A stretch of DNA of 64,000 nucleotides, taken from Nocardia cyriacigeorgica. GTDB taxonomy: Bacteria > Actinomycetota > Actinomycetes > Mycobacteriales > Mycobacteriaceae. The stretch lies in assembly GCF_010868145.1 (NCBI RefSeq), contig NZ_JAAGUY010000005.1, positions 62,001 through 126,000 of the forward strand, in the 5' to 3' direction. A program made the translations under genes and the position numbers. Under the pieces are notes generated by a model. The model worked only from the letters and a program-made list of their open reading frames with translations, made no database searches and was not told where the DNA came from. Below, one piece after another: positions 35,701-49,813 of this stretch (position 1 is the first letter of the stretch; each line of letters opens with the position of its first letter).

Positions 35701-38700
35701 CCACACCCACGGCATCCTGGATATCGCTGAGGCCCAGGTAGTGGTAGTCGAGCAGATCGGCCTGTTCGGCCTGCAACTGCCGCAGCAGCCCGCCGAGAGT
35801 GTCGGTGGCGCCGAGCCGGACCCGCACGGGGATGGCATTGAGGAACAGCCCGACCATGGCTTCCACACCGTCCAGCTGCGGCGGGCGGCCCGACACTGTC
35901 GCGCCGAACACGACGTCGTCGCGGTCGACGCTGCGCCCGATGAGCAGACCCCAGGCCGCCTGGACCACCGTGTTCACGGTGACGCCGAGATGGGCGGCCA
36001 GACGGGTCAGTGCGGTCGTATCGGCCTGGGACAGTTCGAATCCGACCTCGCCGACACCGGCCGAGATCTCCCGGCCCGGATCCACCGGCGCCAGCGGCGT
36101 CGGCTCGGTGATACCTGCCAGCGCGGTGCGCCACGCCTGCCGTGCGGCCTCGGCGTCCTGGGCGACCAGCCAGGACAGGTAGTCCCGGTATGGCGGAACC
36201 TGCGGCAGATGCCGCGAGTTGCCGCCGAGGGCGTAGAGGGTGAGCAGATCCTTCATCAGCAGCGGCATGGACCAGCCGTCGATCAGGATGTGATGGCTGG
36301 TGACCAGCAGCTGGTAGGCGCTCTCGGCGTCGATACCCGCTGCGCTGGTGCGGATCAGCGCGAAACGCAGCAGCGGCGCGGACCGCATATCGAAATGGTC
36401 GGCCAGGTCAGCGGCTGTGATGCGTTCGGCCTCGGCCACCGCGGTAGCCGGATCCAGATGCGAGAGATCGATCATCCGCCACGGGACCTCGATCCCGTCC
36501 TGCACGATCTGCACCGGAGCCCCGTCGGCGTCGTCGGCGAAGGCGACCCGCAGGTTGGCGTGGCGATCCAGCACCGCTTGGGCGGCGGCCTGCATGCGAG
36601 CCGGGTCTACGGTGCCACCGAGATCGAGGACGAACTGGGTGGTGTAGACGTCGACGGACGTGTCGGCGAGCAGGGCGTGGAACAGCATGCCCGACTGCAA
36701 CGGCGTCACCGGCCAGGCGTCGGTGAGCTGCGGGTAGTCGCGGGCGAAGCGATCGATATCGTCCTGCCGCAGCGAGACCAGCGGGAAGTCCGACGGACTG
36801 AACCCACCCGCGTCCGGACGCAGCCCGTGCTCGGCCAAGCCACCGAGGGCCCGAATCCAGTGCTCGGCGAACGTCTTCACCTCGTCGGCGGCGAATACCG
36901 CTGCCGCGTAATCGAATCGGGCCAGCAGACCGTCATCGGTGGCGTCGACGGTCAGCGCGAGCAGCAGATCGTCGGTGGGGACATCGGTGTGCACCCGAGC
37001 CGGGCGCAGGTCGCGGTAGCGCAACGCGAACCGGCCGCGGCCGAAATCACGCAGGCCCGCGGCGGCCTCCGGGTTCAGGTAGCAGAGCAGACCGTAGCCG
37101 ACACCGCGACCCGGCACCGCACGGTGCAGTTCCTTGACCTGGGCCAGCGCGGCGCCCGCACCTCGGCCGCCGACCAGGGCGTCGGGCACATCGACGCCGT
37201 CCAGCCGCAGCGGCAATGGATAGGCGGTGCGGAAGCCACCGACGATATTGCTCGCATCGATATCGGCGATGGCGCGGCCATCGGCATCGAGCCGGATCAC
37301 CGAACCCACCGCGCGGGTGACGGTTTCGTGCTGTGCGGTGTGCAGGGCCAGCGCGACCGCGGTGAGCAACACGTCGTCGACGGTCGCGTGATAGGCCTCG
37401 GCAACCGCCGCCACGGCTTCGGTGCCCTCGGCGGTGATGGTGAGCGAGACGCGGCGCCGCGAACGCAGATCAGCGGCACCGGTCGGCAGATCGTCGCGGG
37501 TGGCGGCGGCCAACTTCTGCTGCCACCACTGGGCTTCCTCGGCCATGGCCGGCGAGGTCGCCCGATCGGCCAGCGCCCGGATGAGCGCGCCGAGACCGGA
37601 TTCCGGCGCGGCCGGGGCGGCGTGCCTGCCACGGTTCCAGGCGGCGGTCAGCTGGTCGATGATGGTCCGCCAGGACAGATCGTCGACGACCAGCGCGTTG
37701 GCGACGACCACCAGCCGGAAGGCCTCCGGTGTTCCGGTGGCCACGAAGTGGATGTTGCGACCCTGTTCGGGATCGAGCGCGTCGATCGCCGCGCCGACCA
37801 CGTCATCGATGGGCAGGGTGGTCTCACCCCGTTCGGGGTCGAGCCAGCTGAACTGGCGATCGACCCGATCGGCGACGGCGGGAATACGCAGCCGCGGCGC
37901 GGCGCCCGCGCGGTCGAGGCGCACCCACAGCATCGGATGCTGGTCGAGCACGGCGCCGACCGCGGTCTCCACATCCTCGGCCGGGCAGTTGCTCGGCACG
38001 TCGAGCACGATGGCGCGCGGTTCGACACCGGTGCCGGTGTGTTCGAGCAGCCGGATCGCGGTCGGGGTGGCGGGCAGTTCGCCCGCTTCGTCGCCGGGTG
38101 CCCCCGCGACGGTGGCAGCGGCGGCCAACGCCTCGACGGTCCTGGACTGGAACACATCGCGCGGGGTGAAGCCGACACCCTTGGCCCTTGCCCGCGATAC
38201 CACCTGGATGGAGACGATGCTGTCGCCACCGAGGGCGAAGAAGTCGTCGTCGAGGCCGACCTGTTCGACACCGAGTACCTCGCCGATGACCTCGGCGATC
38301 ACCTGTTCGGCCTCGCTGCGTGGGGCGCGGTAGGCGCGGGTCTCGAGTACCGGCTCCGGCAGCGCGCGCCGGTCGAGCTTGCCGACCGGCGTCAGCGGAA
38401 TCTCGTCGAGTACAACGATCGCCGTCGGCACCATGTATTCGGGCAGCACCCGCCCGAGCTGCGCGGTGAGCCCGTCGACGTCGGGGGTGACGCCGCGCTC
38501 GGGCAGCACATAGGACACCAGAATGGTGGCTCCCGCGGCGGTCTCGCGTCCCATGGTGACCGCGAAATCGATGCCGGGCTGTGCGACCAGGGCGCTGTCG
38601 ATCTCACCGAGTTCGATCCGGAACCCGCGCACCTTCACCTGGAAGTCGTTGCGGCCCACATATTCCACTTCGCCGCCGCGCCAGCGCACCACGTCGCCGG

Positions 38701-41700
38701 TGCGGTAGAGCCGCTCGCCCGGCGCACCATAGGGGTCGGCAACGAACCGAGCCGAGGTCAGGCCCGGTCGCGCGTGATAGCCACGCGCCAGCTGAATACC
38801 ACCAAGGTACAGCTCGCCTGCGACGCCCTCCGGCACCGGGCGCAACCGCGCGTCGAGCACCAGCGAACGCATGCCACGGATCGGTGCGCCGATGGTCACC
38901 GGATCGCCGGGACGCAGCGGGTCGCTGATATTGGTCATGATGGTGGTCTCGGTGGGGCCGTATCCGTTGTGGAAGGCCCGGTCTCCTGCGCCACCCCATT
39001 TGGCGACGAGGTCGGCCGGGACGGCTTCACCACCGGCGACGATGCCGCGCATCCCGGACAGCGCCGCCGAATCCAGCGAGGCCAGCACCGACGGGGTGAT
39101 GAACGCGTGCGTGACACCCTCGGCGCGGATGAGTTCGGCCAGTTCGTCACCGCCGAACATCAGCGGCGGCGCCACCACAAGGGTTCCCGCCGAACCGAGT
39201 GCGAGCAGCAGTTCAAGCATCGATGCGTCGAACGACGGTGAGGCGAAGGCCAGTGCGCGGGTGGAGGTGTCGAGCCGATAGCGCCGCACCTGCTCGGCGC
39301 TGAAGTTCGCCAGGCCCGCGTGGGTGACCACGACGCCCTTGGGCAGACCGGTCGAGCCGGAGGTGTAGATGACGTAGGCGGCATTGGCGGCGCGGATCGG
39401 CCCGCGCCGATCGGCAGCGGTGATCGGTGCGACGGACCGTCCGGCGACGTCGGTGGTGAAGCCGATGTCATCCATTCGGATCCAGCCGCCACCGGTCATC
39501 GGCGGCAGCTCGCCGAGCTCGGCCTCCATCGTGATACCGAGCGCAGCACCGGAATCGCGCACCATGTGTGCGATGCGGTCGGCCGGATAGGTGGGGTCGA
39601 TCGGCACCAGCGCGGCACCGGTCTTGGCCACCGCCCACAGCGCGAGCACCGATTCCACCGAGCGGCGCAGTGCCACCGCGACCAGCACATCAGGTCCGGC
39701 CCCGCGCTCGATCAGCGCACGGGCCAACTGGGTGGAGGCGGCATCGAGTTCGGCGTAGCCGAAGGAGCGCGCGCCAACCACGACAGCGGTGCCGGTGGGG
39801 TTGGCGGCGACGGCGTCGGCCATCAGCTCGGGCAGGGTGCGCACCGGTTCGGCCGGCGCACCGGCGCGGTGCGTCAGGTCGACGCGTTCGGAATCGTCGA
39901 GGATATCCAGATCGCCGACGGCACGGCCGCTGTCGCGGGCGACGGCGGCGAGCACGCGGCGGAATCGGTGGCCGAAGCCAGCCACCGTCGATTCGTCGAA
40001 CAGGTCACGCGCGTAGGTGAATTCGGCGGCGATACCCGCTTCGGCGCCGTGTTCGTCGCGCTGCTCACGCACGGTGAGCAGCAGATCGAACTTGGCGGCG
40101 TCAGCGGCCGGATCGAGGGCGGCGAAGCTGAGGCCGGGCAGTTCGAAGCTGCTCGCGGCCAGGTTCTCGAACGACAGCGCCACCTGGAACAGCGGATGCC
40201 GTCCGGCCGAGCGTTCCGGGTCCAAGGCTTCGACCAGGCGCTCGAACGGGATGTCGGCGTTGGCGAAGGCGCGCAGATCGGTTTCACGGTTGGCTGCGAG
40301 CAGCTCGTCGAAGGTCAGCTCCGGTGCCACCCTGGTGCGCAACACGAGGGTGTTGACGAACATGCCGATCAGATCGTCGAGCTCGGCCTCACCGCGGCCG
40401 GCGATCGGGGTGCCGACGGCAATGTCATCGGTTCCGGACATGCGGGCCAGGAACACCGTCAGCGCGGTGTGCACCACCATGAACAGGGTGGCGTTGTTGG
40501 TGCGGGCCAGCTCGGTCAGCGCTGCGTGCACATCGGCGGGGACGACGAATTCGCTCTTGCCACCCGCGAAGCTCTGGGCCGGCGGGCGTGGCCGGTCCGA
40601 CGGCAGGTTCAGCTCGTCGGGCAGGTCGGCCAGTTCCTCGGTCCAGTAGTCGAGCTGGGCGCCTGCGACCGATCCCGGATCGGTTTCCTCGCCGAGCACC
40701 TCGCGCTGCCACAGCGCGTAATCGGCATACTGCACCGGCAGCGGTGTCAAGCTCGGCTCGTTGCCGCCGCTGCGGGCGGCGTAGGCGAGCATCAGATCGC
40801 GGGTCAGCGGGCCCATGGACCAGCCGTCGGCGCTGATGTGGTGTGCCACGAACACCAGCACGTACTCGCTGCCTGCGAGCTGGAAGAGCCTGGTGCGGAA
40901 CGGCACCTCGGCGGTGACGTCGAATCCGGCGCCGACCACACGAGCCACCTCGTGCCCGACACGCTCCTCGCCGATCTGCGCGGGCGTCAGGTCGATCGGC
41001 ACCTCCCCCGGCGCCAGCACCTGCTGGACCGGGCCATCGGGGGTGTTCGGGTAGATGGTGCGCAGGATTTCGTGCCTGGCGACGATATCGCCGACGGCCT
41101 GCCCAAGCGCCACCACATCGAGGTCGCCGGAGAGCCGGATGGCGGCCGGAATGTTGTAGACCGCGGCGGCCGTGTCGAACTGGTTGAGGAACCACATCCG
41201 CTGCTGGGCGAACGACAGCGGAATCCGGTCCGGCCGTGGCCGGGCGAGCAGCGGAACGCGGACGGTGTCGGTGGCGGTGTGCTCGACCTTCACCGCGAGA
41301 CCCGCGACCGTGGCGGCCTCGAACAGCGCACGCACCGGGACCCGGGTCTCGAGCGCCGCACCGATGCGGGCGGCGACCTGAGTCGCCAGCAGCGAGTTGC
41401 CGCCGAGCGCGAAGAAGTCGTCGTCGGCACCGACCTGGTCGACGCCGAGGACCTCGCCGAACACCGCGGCCACGATCTCCTCGACCGGGGTCGACGGTGC
41501 ACGGAATTCGCGGGCCTCGAACTCCGGCTCCGGCAGCGCCTTGCGATCGAGCTTGCCGTTGACGTTGAGCGGCAGCGCATCAAGCACCACGAATGCCGAC
41601 GGCACCATGTACGACGGAAGCGCCATGGTGAGCCCGGCAAGCACCTGAGGCAGATCGAATGCCGCGCGGTCGGCGCGTCGTTCCAGTCCGACCTCGTCCA

Positions 41701-44700
41701 CCCGGGCGGCACGTGCGGCAGGCACCACATACGCGACGAGCCGGTCACCGGTGTGCGGATCCGAGGTAGCCAGCACCGCGGTCTGCGCGATCTCCCGCAT
41801 CGCCAGCAGCGCCGACTCGATCTCGCCGAGCTCGATCCGGAAACCGCGGATCTTCACCTGGAAGTCGGTGCGGCCCCGGTACTCCAGCTCGCCTGCACCG
41901 TTCCAGACCACCAGGTCGCCGGTGCGGTACATGCGCTCGCCGGCACCGAACGGGTCGGCGACGAATCGGTCGGCGGTCAGGTCGGGCCGACCGAAGTAGC
42001 CGCGCGCCAGCTGCGCACCGGCCAGGTACAACTCACCGGGCACACCCGCGGGTACCGGACGCAATCGCGCATCGAGGACGTAGGCGCGGCTGTTCCACTC
42101 CGGACCACCGATCGGAACCGTTGCGCGGTCGGCGTCGGTGACGAGGTGGCTGGTGATCGACACCGCGGCCTCGGTCGGGCCGTACAGGTTGTACAGCGCC
42201 ACCGTGGGATTCGCGGCCCGGAAACGCTGGGCCGGACCGGCGGGCAGCGCCTCACCGATCGCCAGGACCCGCCGCAGTGCCCGCGGGGCGGTGGCGGCGG
42301 TGACCAGCAGCGCGTCCAGCATGGACGGCACCACATGCAGCGTGGTGACCTGTTCGCGCGCCATCAGGTCGTGCAGATAGGCGGGGTCGCGATGGCCGTC
42401 GGGTGCGGCGATGACGAGCCTGCCGCCGCTGACGGCAGCCGACCAGAACTCCCATACCGACAGGTCGAAGGTCGCGGCCGTCTTCAGCAGCACGGCGTCA
42501 TCGGCGCCGAGATCGAATTCGGCGGTCTTCCACTGCAATTGGTTGACGATCGCACCGTGCGGGACTGCCACACCCTTCGGCCGTCCGGTCGATCCGGAGG
42601 TGAAGATGACGTAGGCGGTATGGCCGGGGCGGATCGGCGCGACGCGTTCGATATCGGCGATGGGTGCCGTTGAGGTCGCCGGATCGACGTCTTCCAGGTG
42701 CACCAGCAGCGCTTCGGACGTGGTGAAACCGGTGGCGGCGTCGGTCAATACACAGACCGGTCGCGCGATGTCGAGGATGTAACCGGTGCGATCGCCCGGC
42801 TGATCCGGGTCCAGCGGCACATAGGCGCCACCGGCCCTTGCCACCGCGTACATGGCGATCACCAGTTCCGGTGACCTGCGCAGGGCGAGGGCGACCCGGG
42901 ATTCGGGGCCGACGCCGAGCGCCAGCAGGTGCCTGGCCAGGCGGTTGACCCGGGCGTCGAGGTCGGCATAGGTAACCTCGACCCGCTCGCCGTCCTGGTC
43001 GGCGACGATCGCGACTGCGTCGGGGGTGGCGGCGACGGTGCTGTCGAGCAGCGTCACCAGGGTCGTGCGGTCCGCGTCGGGCAGCGCCCGGCCGGTGTCG
43101 TTCCAGGCGGTCAGAACATCGGCGCGTTCGGTGGCGGCGAGGATGTCGATATCACCGACCGGTGCGGTCGCGTCGGCCACCACGGCCGTCAAGAGGCGCG
43201 AGAGCCGCTCACCGAACACGCGCACGGTGTCGGCATCGAAAAGGTCGGTGGCGTAGGTGAAGAAGCCAGCGATGCCCGTGGGCGCACCGGACTCGTCGTA
43301 GACATCGGAGACGATCAGATGCAGGTCGAACTGCGACACAGCCAGATCGGCATCCACACCGCTGACGCTCAGACCCGGCAGTTCCAGCGCGGCACGCGCC
43401 ACGTTCTGGAAGGAGAGCCCGACCTGGAACAGCGGATGACGGGCGGTCGAACGCGGCGGGTTCAGCACCTCCACCAGACGTTCGAACGGCACGTCGGCGT
43501 GTGCGAAGGCCTGTAGGTCGACCTCACGCTGACGGGCAAGCAGGTCCTGGAACGATTCACCGGCGTCGACCAGGGTGCGGAATACGACGGTGTTCACGAA
43601 CATGCCGATCACATCGTCGAGTTCACGCTCACCGCGACCGGCCACCGGCGTACCGACAGCGATATCGCCCGACCCCGACAGGCGCGACAACAACACGGCG
43701 AACGCGGTGTGCACGACCATGAACAGCGTGGCGTTATGGCTGCGCGCCAGGCCAACAAGACCGGCATGGGTGTCCGCGTCGATCGACACATCGACCCGTC
43801 CACCGGCCATCGAAGCGACGGCGGGCCGCGGCCGGTCGGCGGGCAGCTCCAGCACATCCGGCAGATCGGCGAGCTGGTCACGCCAGAAGGTGATCTGGCG
43901 TGCGGCCACCGATTCCGGATCGGATTCGTCGCCGAGGACCGCGTGCTGCCACAGTGCGTAATCCGCGTACTGGACCCGCAACGGAGCCCAGGACGGCACC
44001 TCACCGGCGACACGCGCCGCGTAGGCCACCATCACGTCCCGGACCAGCGGACCCATCGACGACGCGTCGCCCGCGATGTGATGCACAACGACCGCGAGCA
44101 CATACTCCGGCGCGGAACCTGCTGCGATATCGGAGATCTCGATCAGCCGCACCCGGACCGGGACTTCCTCGGTCACATCGAACGGCTGTGCCGCCAGCGC
44201 GTACACCGCGCCGGTGACATCGACCTGTGCGAGCTTGCGCACCGCCACATCGAGGCCGACCTGAGCGGCGGGCAGCACGACCTGCACCGGCCCCTGCGGC
44301 GTCTCGGGATACACCGTGCGCAGCACCTCGTGCCGGGCGACCACATCGTTGAGAGCGGCGCCGAGGGCCGCGCTATCGAGCGAACCGGTCAGGCGCAACG
44401 CGAACGGCAGGTTATAGGCCGCCGAACCCGCTGCCGCGGCGGCTCCCTCGCCCTGATCGAAGCGGTTGAGGAACCACATGCGCCGCTGCGCCAGCGACAA
44501 CGGCAGCTGCGGCGGGCGCGGGATGCTGCCCAGGGCGAGGCGGTCCTCGGTGTGGGTCTGCGAGTCGATGGCACCGGCCAGTGCCGAGACCGTCGAGGTC
44601 TCGAACAGCGCGCGCACCGGGATGCGCGCCCCGACCGCCGCACCGAGTCGCGCGACGACCTGGGTGGCGACCAGCGAGTTGCCGCCGAGCGCGAAGAAAT

Positions 44701-47700
44701 CGTCATCGGCGCCGACCCGGGTCAGCCCGAGCACTTCACCGAACACCCCGGCGACGATCTCCTCCACCGGAGTGGACGGCGCACGGAAGGCGCGCATCTC
44801 GAACACCGGCTCCGGCAGGGCCTTTCGGTCCAGCTTGCCGCTCGGGTTCAACGGGAAGGCATCGAGCGCGACGATCGTCGCGGGCACCATGTAGGCGGGC
44901 AGTGTCTCAGCGACGGCTTCCAGCAGCACGGTCTGATCGACGGTGTGACCGGGGGCCGGCACGGCGTAGGCCACCAACTGGTCGCCCAGCGCGGTCGGCA
45001 CGACCAGCGTCACGGCTTGGCTCACCGACGGCTGCGCGAGCAGCGCGGTCTCGATCTCGCCGAGTTCGATGCGCTGACCACGGAACTTCACCTGGAAGTC
45101 GGTGCGGCCCAGGTAATCGAGGCGGTGCGGGGTGGTGCTGGTAGCTTCGCGCCAGACACACAGATCACCGGTGCGATACATGCGCTGGCCGTTGCCGAAG
45201 GGACTGGCCACGAACCGGTCCGCGGTCAGATCGGGCCGACGCACGTAGCCGCGGGCCAGCTGATCGCCGCCGAGGTACAGCTCACCGGCCACACCGGCAG
45301 GCACCGGACGCAGCCGCGCATCCAGCACGTAGACCCGGGTATTCCACTGCGGCAGGCCGATCGGCACGCTGCGCTCGACCGATCCCGCGGCGGGCCAGAA
45401 GGTGACCGAGACGGCGGCCTCGGTGGGGCCGTACAGGTTGTGCACGTTGGCGTTCGATACCGCACGCAACGCGGTGACCGTCTCGGGAGGCAGCGCCTCA
45501 CCGATGACGAACACCTCACGCAGCGTCGGGCAGGAACCGGGTGCGGTATGCGCCGCGAATACGGTCAACATCGAGGGCACGAAGTCGGTGACCGTCACCC
45601 GGTGTGCCGCGATGGTCTCGGCGACATAGGCCGGATCGCGATGGCCGTCCGGCGTGGCGACGATCAACCGCGCGCCCGCCCGCAGCGGCATGAAATAGCC
45701 CCACAGCGACACGTCGAATGTGGTCGCGGTCTTCTGCAGGTACACGTCGTGGAACCCGAGCGGGTACTCCGCGAGCATCCAGGTGATCTGGTTGTGGATG
45801 GCGGCGTGCGAGATGGCAACGCCCTTGGGACGGCCGGTGGACCCGGAGGTGAAGATGACGTAGGCCGGATGATCCGGGCGCACCGGGCGCAGCAGCTCCC
45901 GCGGGCGCACCGGGGTGGCGTCGAAGCCGTCGAGATCGGCGGTATCGATGTACAGCGCCGGGGTGCCCTCGGGCAGCGACCGGCCGTCGGTCGTGGTCGT
46001 GACGACGGTGACGGGCTGCGCGGTATCGAGGATATGCGCGATCCGCTCGGCAGGATGATCCGGATCCAACGGCACGTACGCGCCACCGGCGGTGACGATG
46101 GCGTACATGCCGACCACGAGATCCAGCGAACGCCGCACCGCCAGACCCACCAGTGATTCCGCGCCGACACCCTGCGTGATCAGCAGCCGGGCCAGCTGGT
46201 TGACCCGGTCGTCGAACTCGCGGTAGGTCAGGTCCTGGTCCTCGTACACCACGGCCACGGCATCGGGACGCTGTTCCACCGTGCGCCGGTAGCCGTCGAG
46301 CAGCAGTTCGGGACCGATCGGGAAACGGGTGTCGTTCCACTCCCGGAGGATCCGGTCCCGGTCGGCCTCGCCCAGCAACTCGATCTCGCCGACCGGAGCC
46401 TGCGGATCATGGGTGACCCCGGTCAGGACCCGGGCGAAGCGTTGAGCGAACTCGGCCACCGTCGGTTCGTCGAACAAGTCGGTGGCGTAGGTGAACTGGG
46501 CCGAAAGCCCGGCGGGCGCGCCGTCGGCGGTGCGGGGCACGATGGTCAGCTGGAGATCGAATTTGGCGACGGCACCGGAGAATTCGACGCCCTCGGCGGC
46601 CAGTCCGGGCAGTTCCAGTCGCGGCGCATTCATGTTCTGGAAGAACAGCGCCACCTGGAACAGCGGATGGTGTGCCTGCGAACGCACCGGATCGAGCACC
46701 TCGACCAGCCGCTCGAAGGGCAGTTCGGCATGGGCGAAGGCCGCCAGATCGGTGTCCTTCACGGTCTCGAGTAGCGCCGTGAACGAGGAACCGGTGTCGA
46801 TCGGGGTGCGCAGCACCAGCGTGTTGACGAACATGCCGATGAGCGCGTCGAGTTCGCGTTCGCCGCGGCCAGCGACCGGCGTGCCGATGGTGACGTCGTC
46901 GGTGGCGGCCAGCCGCGCCAGCAGCACCGCGAAGGCGGCGTGCACGACCATGAACTCCGAGGCACCGGTGTGCTGGGCGATCTCGGCCAGGCGCGCATGG
47001 GTCTGCGCGTCGATGTCGAAGTCGTAGACCGCGCCGCGTCCGGAGGCGATCGTGGGCCGTGGCCGGTCGGCGGGCAGTTCGATCCGATCGGGGACCCCGG
47101 CGAGCGCGTCGCGCCAGAAACGGATCTGGGTGGCGGCGGGCGAGTCCGGATCGTCCTCGGATCCGAGCACCTCGCGCTGCCACAGCGTGTAATCGGCGTA
47201 CTGCACCGCCAGCGGGGCCCAGGACGGCCGTGCACCATTGCGACGAGACAGGAACGCCGACAGCAGATCCCGCATGAACGGCGCGACCGAGGCGCCGTCG
47301 GCGGCGATATGGTGCACCACCACGGCGATGACGTGCTGTCCTTGCCCGACCTCCGCCAGCGCTATCCGCAACGGCACCTCGGCCGCCACATCGAATCCGG
47401 TCAGCGCGAGTTGTCCGAGCCAGTCGGGCAGTTCGGCCTCCGCAACCGGCTTGGCCGCCAGATCCGGCACCACTTCGGCCGCGGGCACGACCACCTGGTA
47501 GCCGGTGCCGTCGATGGCCGGGTACACCGTGCGCAGCGTTTCGTGACGTTCGATGACGTCGGTGACCGCGGCCTGGAGGGCAGCCACATCGAGCATGCCA
47601 CTCAGCCGCACCGCGAACGGGATGTTGTTGGCCGCCGAGGCGGGATCGAACTGGTTCAGGAACCACATGCGCTGCTGCGCCAGCGACAGCGGAATGTGAT

Positions 47701-49564
47701 CCGGGCGCGGCATCGGGGTCAACGCCCGGCGTCCGCCCGCACCCTTCAACGGCTCGAGCTTCTTGGCCAGGCCCGCCACCGTCGGCGATTCGAAGATCAG
47801 CCGGGCGGGCACCCTTGCACCCACCGCCTCACCGAGGCGTGCGGCTACCCGGGTGGCGATGAGCGAGTTGCCGCCGAGTTCGAAGAAGTCGTCGTCGGCA
47901 CCGACCGGTTCACCGGTGCCGAGCAGTTCGTCGAAGACCTCGGCGACGGCCTGCTCCAACGGCCCGGACGGCGCGCGGAACACCCTGGTCTGCAACTGCG
48001 GTTCCGGCAGCGCACGCCGGTCCAGTTTGCCGACCGGGGTCAACGGGATCTCGTCGAGCACGGTGATCGCGGTGGGCACCATATGTGCGGGCAGACTGCG
48101 TTCGGCGAACACATCGAGCGCCGCGGTATCGATGACAGCACCCGGCGCAGCGTGCACGTAGGCGGCCAGGATCGTGGCGCCGCTGTCGAGCCGATGCCCG
48201 ATCGTCACAGCGAAATCGACGGTCTCATGCGTGGCCAGTACCGCGTCGATCTCGCCCAGTTCGATCCGGAAGCCGCGGATCTTGACCTGGAAATCGTTGC
48301 GACCCAGGTACTCCAGCGTGCCCTCCGGCGTGACCCGCACCAGGTCGCCGGTGCGGTAGAGCCGGGCGCCGCTCGGATCGAAGGGGTTGGCGACGAAACG
48401 AGCCGCCGTCAACGAGGGCCGGTCGTGGTAGCCGCGCGCCACCTGGGCGCCCGCGATGTAGAGCTCACCGACGACACCGTCCGGGACGGGGGCAAGGCGC
48501 TCGTCGAGCACATGCTCGGTGATGGCGCGGATCGGCCCGCCGATGGTCACCGGTTCGCCCGGCACCAGCGGCGCGCTGATATTGGTCATGATGGTGGTTT
48601 CGGTGGGACCGTAACCGTTGAAGAACTCCCTGGTCCGCCCGTCGGAGATGGGCAGAACCCAGCGCCGCACCAGCTCCGGCGGACAGGCCTCACCACCGGC
48701 GACGACCACACGCAGCTCGTCCACACCGGCAGGATCCACCGATGCCAGCGCGGCCGGAGTGATGAACGCGTGCGTCACGCCTTCGCGACGCAACAGGGCA
48801 GCCAGTTCGTCACCGCCGTAGACCGTTGGCGCGACCACCACCATGGTGGCCGGGCCACCCAGCGCCAGTAGCAGTTCGAGTACCGACGCGTCGAACGACG
48901 GGGAGGCGAAGTGCAGGGTGCGCGACTCGGATGTCACCCGATAGCGCTCGCGCTGCTCATCGCAGAAACTCGACAGCCCGGCCTGGGTGACGACCACGCC
49001 CTTCGGCTTACCTGTCGACCCCGAGGTATAGATGACGTAGGCCGGATGTTCGGCGCGCAGCGGCCGCACCCGGTCGGTGTAGGTGACCGGGTCGACCGGG
49101 TAGCTCTCCAGCGTCCGAGCCGTCTCGGCGGTGTCGATCAGCAGCCATTCGACCCGATCCGGCAGATCATCGCGGACCGCCGCGACGGCGAGACCGAAGA
49201 CCGCACCGGAATCGGTGACCATGTGCTCGACCCGGTCGGCAGGATAATTCGGGTCGACCGGAACGAAACCGGCCCCGGTCTTGGCGACCGCCCAGACCGC
49301 GACCACCGACTCCAGCGACCGCGGAATCCCGACCGCGACCAGGTCCTCCGGACCGATCCCGCGCGCGATCAGCAGATGCGCCAGTCTGGTGGAGCGTTCG
49401 TCCAACTCGGCATAGGTGAGGGTGCCGAGCGTCGTGGTGGCGTCGGCGAAGGTGACCGCGATGCCACCCGGATTCGCCTCGACGGCGGTGGCCAGCAGTT
49501 GCGGCAGGGTGGTGACCCGCGGACGCCGGATGCGGGTGGGGCGAACTCGTGCCGGACGCGTCAT
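32768..49564 (-). CDS. NRPS-A: five-module non-ribosomal peptide synthetase (A-PCP-(C-A-PCP)x3-E-C-A-PCP-TE)
   Basis: 5598 residues from the ATG at 49564; a start at 49630 would add 22. Approximate centres of key motifs: A1 TSGSTG 181, PCP1 562, C2 HHIAADG 751, A2 1239, PCP2 1626, C3 HHIAGDA 1830, A3 2325, PCP3 2723, C4 HHISADG 2911, A4 3403, PCP4 LGGDSI 3780, E 3830-4270, C5 HHILIDG 4425, A5 4892, PCP5 5280, TE nucleophile GWSLGG 5425. There is no condensation domain before A1. Pocket codes by eye: A1 and A4 DALFVGGI, A2 DVWDFILV, A3 DLWHLILV, A5 DIWHFAWV. I cannot name their substrates safely; A1/A4 look hydrophobic. The E domain reads NALVVDD where HHxxxDG is expected, so it is probably inactive. 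C3 has Ala for Gly in its motif. The thioesterase releases the peptide. No MbtH-like or PPTase gene is in the window. A hairpin 208 bp upstream separates it from NRPS-B. Confidence 0.96.
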   Translation of the reverse strand: MTRPARVRPTRIRRPRVTTLPQLLATAVEANPGGIAVTFADATTTLGTLTYAELDERSTRLAHLLIARGIGPEDLVAVGIPRSLESVVAVWAVAKTGAGFVPVDPNYPADRVEHMVTDSGAVFGLAVAAVRDDLPDRVEWLLIDTAETARTLESYPVDPVTYTDRVRPLRAEHPAYVIYTSGSTGKPKGVVVTQAGLSSFCDEQRERYRVTSESRTLHFASPSFDASVLELLLALGGPATMVVVAPTVYGGDELAALLRREGVTHAFITPAALASVDPAGVDELRVVVAGGEACPPELVRRWVLPISDGRTREFFNGYGPTETTIMTNISAPLVPGEPVTIGGPIRAITEHVLDERLAPVPDGVVGELYIAGAQVARGYHDRPSLTAARFVANPFDPSGARLYRTGDLVRVTPEGTLEYLGRNDFQVKIRGFRIELGEIDAVLATHETVDFAVTIGHRLDSGATILAAYVHAAPGAVIDTAALDVFAERSLPAHMVPTAITVLDEIPLTPVGKLDRRALPEPQLQTRVFRAPSGPLEQAVAEVFDELLGTGEPVGADDDFFELGGNSLIATRVAARLGEAVGARVPARLIFESPTVAGLAKKLEPLKGAGGRRALTPMPRPDHIPLSLAQQRMWFLNQFDPASAANNIPFAVRLSGMLDVAALQAAVTDVIERHETLRTVYPAIDGTGYQVVVPAAEVVPDLAAKPVAEAELPDWLGQLALTGFDVAAEVPLRIALAEVGQGQHVIAVVVHHIAADGASVAPFMRDLLSAFLSRRNGARPSWAPLAVQYADYTLWQREVLGSEDDPDSPAATQIRFWRDALAGVPDRIELPADRPRPTIASGRGAVYDFDIDAQTHARLAEIAQHTGASEFMVVHAAFAVLLARLAATDDVTIGTPVAGRGERELDALIGMFVNTLVLRTPIDTGSSFTALLETVKDTDLAAFAHAELPFERLVEVLDPVRSQAHHPLFQVALFFQNMNAPRLELPGLAAEGVEFSGAVAKFDLQLTIVPRTADGAPAGLSAQFTYATDLFDEPTVAEFAQRFARVLTGVTHDPQAPVGEIELLGEADRDRILREWNDTRFPIGPELLLDGYRRTVEQRPDAVAVVYEDQDLTYREFDDRVNQLARLLITQGVGAESLVGLAVRRSLDLVVGMYAIVTAGGAYVPLDPDHPAERIAHILDTAQPVTVVTTTTDGRSLPEGTPALYIDTADLDGFDATPVRPRELLRPVRPDHPAYVIFTSGSTGRPKGVAISHAAIHNQITWMLAEYPLGFHDVYLQKTATTFDVSLWGYFMPLRAGARLIVATPDGHRDPAYVAETIAAHRVTVTDFVPSMLTVFAAHTAPGSCPTLREVFVIGEALPPETVTALRAVSNANVHNLYGPTEAAVSVTFWPAAGSVERSVPIGLPQWNTRVYVLDARLRPVPAGVAGELYLGGDQLARGYVRRPDLTADRFVASPFGNGQRMYRTGDLCVWREATSTTPHRLDYLGRTDFQVKFRGQRIELGEIETALLAQPSVSQAVTLVVPTALGDQLVAYAVPAPGHTVDQTVLLEAVAETLPAYMVPATIVALDAFPLNPSGKLDRKALPEPVFEMRAFRAPSTPVEEIVAGVFGEVLGLTRVGADDDFFALGGNSLVATQVVARLGAAVGARIPVRALFETSTVSALAGAIDSQTHTEDRLALGSIPRPPQLPLSLAQRRMWFLNRFDQGEGAAAAAGSAAYNLPFALRLTGSLDSAALGAALNDVVARHEVLRTVYPETPQGPVQVVLPAAQVGLDVAVRKLAQVDVTGAVYALAAQPFDVTEEVPVRVRLIEISDIAAGSAPEYVLAVVVHHIAGDASSMGPLVRDVMVAYAARVAGEVPSWAPLRVQYADYALWQHAVLGDESDPESVAARQITFWRDQLADLPDVLELPADRPRPAVASMAGGRVDVSIDADTHAGLVGLARSHNATLFMVVHTAFAVLLSRLSGSGDIAVGTPVAGRGERELDDVIGMFVNTVVFRTLVDAGESFQDLLARQREVDLQAFAHADVPFERLVEVLNPPRSTARHPLFQVGLSFQNVARAALELPGLSVSGVDADLAVSQFDLHLIVSDVYDESGAPTGIAGFFTYATDLFDADTVRVFGERLSRLLTAVVADATAPVGDIDILAATERADVLTAWNDTGRALPDADRTTLVTLLDSTVAATPDAVAIVADQDGERVEVTYADLDARVNRLARHLLALGVGPESRVALALRRSPELVIAMYAVARAGGAYVPLDPDQPGDRTGYILDIARPVCVLTDAATGFTTSEALLVHLEDVDPATSTAPIADIERVAPIRPGHTAYVIFTSGSTGRPKGVAVPHGAIVNQLQWKTAEFDLGADDAVLLKTAATFDLSVWEFWSAAVSGGRLVIAAPDGHRDPAYLHDLMAREQVTTLHVVPSMLDALLVTAATAPRALRRVLAIGEALPAGPAQRFRAANPTVALYNLYGPTEAAVSITSHLVTDADRATVPIGGPEWNSRAYVLDARLRPVPAGVPGELYLAGAQLARGYFGRPDLTADRFVADPFGAGERMYRTGDLVVWNGAGELEYRGRTDFQVKIRGFRIELGEIESALLAMREIAQTAVLATSDPHTGDRLVAYVVPAARAARVDEVGLERRADRAAFDLPQVLAGLTMALPSYMVPSAFVVLDALPLNVNGKLDRKALPEPEFEAREFRAPSTPVEEIVAAVFGEVLGVDQVGADDDFFALGGNSLLATQVAARIGAALETRVPVRALFEAATVAGLAVKVEHTATDTVRVPLLARPRPDRIPLSFAQQRMWFLNQFDTAAAVYNIPAAIRLSGDLDVVALGQAVGDIVARHEILRTIYPNTPDGPVQQVLAPGEVPIDLTPAQIGEERVGHEVARVVGAGFDVTAEVPFRTRLFQLAGSEYVLVFVAHHISADGWSMGPLTRDLMLAYAARSGGNEPSLTPLPVQYADYALWQREVLGEETDPGSVAGAQLDYWTEELADLPDELNLPSDRPRPPAQSFAGGKSEFVVPADVHAALTELARTNNATLFMVVHTALTVFLARMSGTDDIAVGTPIAGRGEAELDDLIGMFVNTLVLRTRVAPELTFDELLAANRETDLRAFANADIPFERLVEALDPERSAGRHPLFQVALSFENLAASSFELPGLSFAALDPAADAAKFDLLLTVREQRDEHGAEAGIAAEFTYARDLFDESTVAGFGHRFRRVLAAVARDSGRAVGDLDILDDSERVDLTHRAGAPAEPVRTLPELMADAVAANPTGTAVVVGARSFGYAELDAASTQLARALIERGAGPDVLVAVALRRSVESVLALWAVAKTGAALVPIDPTYPADRIAHMVRDSGAALGITMEAELGELPPMTGGGWIRMDDIGFTTDVAGRSVAPITAADRRGPIRAANAAYVIYTSGSTGLPKGVVVTHAGLANFSAEQVRRYRLDTSTRALAFASPSFDASMLELLLALGSAGTLVVAPPLMFGGDELAELIRAEGVTHAFITPSVLASLDSAALSGMRGIVAGGEAVPADLVAKWGGAGDRAFHNGYGPTETTIMTNISDPLRPGDPVTIGAPIRGMRSLVLDARLRPVPEGVAGELYLGGIQLARGYHARPGLTSARFVADPYGAPGERLYRTGDVVRWRGGEVEYVGRNDFQVKVRGFRIELGEIDSALVAQPGIDFAVTMGRETAAGATILVSYVLPERGVTPDVDGLTAQLGRVLPEYMVPTAIVVLDEIPLTPVGKLDRRALPEPVLETRAYRAPRSEAEQVIAEVIGEVLGVEQVGLDDDFFALGGDSIVSIQVVSRARAKGVGFTPRDVFQSRTVEALAAAATVAGAPGDEAGELPATPTAIRLLEHTGTGVEPRAIVLDVPSNCPAEDVETAVGAVLDQHPMLWVRLDRAGAAPRLRIPAVADRVDRQFSWLDPERGETTLPIDDVVGAAIDALDPEQGRNIHFVATGTPEAFRLVVVANALVVDDLSWRTIIDQLTAAWNRGRHAAPAAPESGLGALIRALADRATSPAMAEEAQWWQQKLAAATRDDLPTGAADLRSRRRVSLTITAEGTEAVAAVAEAYHATVDDVLLTAVALALHTAQHETVTRAVGSVIRLDADGRAIADIDASNIVGGFRTAYPLPLRLDGVDVPDALVGGRGAGAALAQVKELHRAVPGRGVGYGLLCYLNPEAAAGLRDFGRGRFALRYRDLRPARVHTDVPTDDLLLALTVDATDDGLLARFDYAAAVFAADEVKTFAEHWIRALGGLAEHGLRPDAGGFSPSDFPLVSLRQDDIDRFARDYPQLTDAWPVTPLQSGMLFHALLADTSVDVYTTQFVLDLGGTVDPARMQAAAQAVLDRHANLRVAFADDADGAPVQIVQDGIEVPWRMIDLSHLDPATAVAEAERITAADLADHFDMRSAPLLRFALIRTSAAGIDAESAYQLLVTSHHILIDGWSMPLLMKDLLTLYALGGNSRHLPQVPPYRDYLSWLVAQDAEAARQAWRTALAGITEPTPLAPVDPGREISAGVGEVGFELSQADTTALTRLAAHLGVTVNTVVQAAWGLLIGRSVDRDDVVFGATVSGRPPQLDGVEAMVGLFLNAIPVRVRLGATDTLGGLLRQLQAEQADLLDYHYLGLSDIQDAVGVEGLFDSLVVFESFPVDREGLAEASAIDGMNITGVGAVNGTHYPVTVMVVLDHQLRVSVKYLRDLFDTDAADALSQRLEALIGRFVTDPQARVADIDALLPAEAAELAARNATDVPELLDDATLMSLFDAQVARTPDAPAVRYGARLLSYRELDARSRALAAELANFGVGPGTLVGVAMRRGIDLVVSIYAALRAGAGYVPIDPDHPAERSEYVLSGATPICVLTTTAEGFTTGTGVPVIAVDTLYLAPANGFSRATVRPDDIAYVIYTSGSTGRPKGVMITHRQMANQFRWAQRTYPHDSTDVVLHKTPITFDISTWELFWPLHTGAAIVIAEPDGHRDPAYLARTIAEYSVTTVHFVPSMLDAFLDPVASGATAADYPSLRRVFAAGEALSGETAATFRAALPGTELVNWYGPAEATVVTDHPVTDTSVTAIPIGTPVANTRVLVLDRQLRPVPPGAAGELYVAGVQLARGYHDRPALTAERFVAGEGGTRLYRTGDVVRWAGEGSAAALEYLGRSDFQVKLRGQRVELGEIETVLLADESVRHAAVSLVRAATGDRLVAYVVPAPGRTVDERELLAHTRAALPSYMVPSAIVVLERMPLNASGKLDRMALPVPDVSGRPFRAPTTPLERTITEVFAEVLGAERVGMDDDFFDLGGNSLTATRAVSRLRTRTGAEIRVQWFFTDSTPADLAARILAVLAGEHDYDLDSNAALGVVLPIRTRVPHDTDAADPLFCIHPMYGLSWCYAGFARYLPARYPIYGLQSPALSEERYLPRSLNEMARRYAAEIRAVQPEGPYRLLGWSLGGVIAHAVATELQAAGHEVTLLAMLDSHPAIDVTDFRAAIRDALAELGIGDAQLPDGDIHDLTEEALAALHATIPPDMAVLTPERVRRIYRSAVRSAELIAEHRPGVFRGRLDYFSAAGHDTAARNWDAYVDGTVTDHPVPADHDQMTSPEALAEIGPVLADRLDPARTAGRS
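36760..38080 (-). other. Epimerization-like domain of NRPS-A with a degenerate active site
   Basis: Domain between PCP4 and C5. E-domain marks are present: a DSI-type carrier before it, FRTAYPLPL and [11 protein letters not shown] near the end. The motif expected as HHLVVDGVSW reads [10 protein letters not shown] (about residues 3953-3962), so both histidines are lost. The next condensation domain, C5, is intact. Confidence 0.8.
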
Positions 49565-49771
49565 GCCGGCATCGTCCCCCGGACCTCGCCGCGCCACTGC
49601 CCACCCACCGGTTTCATGTAGCTGCCTCACCCTGCCTGTAGTCGTGTCCTCGGCCTGCCGGACCGATCGACGCAGTACGCCGTCATCACTGCATCGAGTG
49701 GGCGCGTGCCGATCGTTACCGTTCGTGGCGGTTCATCGTTGCCACCGACGAACTACCGGGCCCGATTATCC

Positions 49772-49796
49772 CCCGCCCGCGCAAGACGCGGGCGGG
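49772..49796 (-). terminator. Terminator hairpin between NRPS-B and NRPS-A
   Basis: Perfect ten-base arms CCCGCCCGCG and CGCGGGCGGG around CAAGA, starting 18 bases after the NRPS-B stop on the minus strand. It suggests that NRPS-A has its own promoter in the remaining 207 bp. Confidence 0.7.
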
Positions 49797-49813
49797 CACG
49801 GCCAACGTCCGCC

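Noticed and set aside
32858..46156. Very long open frames on the plus strand opposite NRPS-A (up to 1231 codons)
   Set aside because: They mirror the NRPS codon bias of G+C-rich DNA on the opposite strand. Composition is unnatural (very rich in Arg, Gly, His, Gln) with no domain motif.
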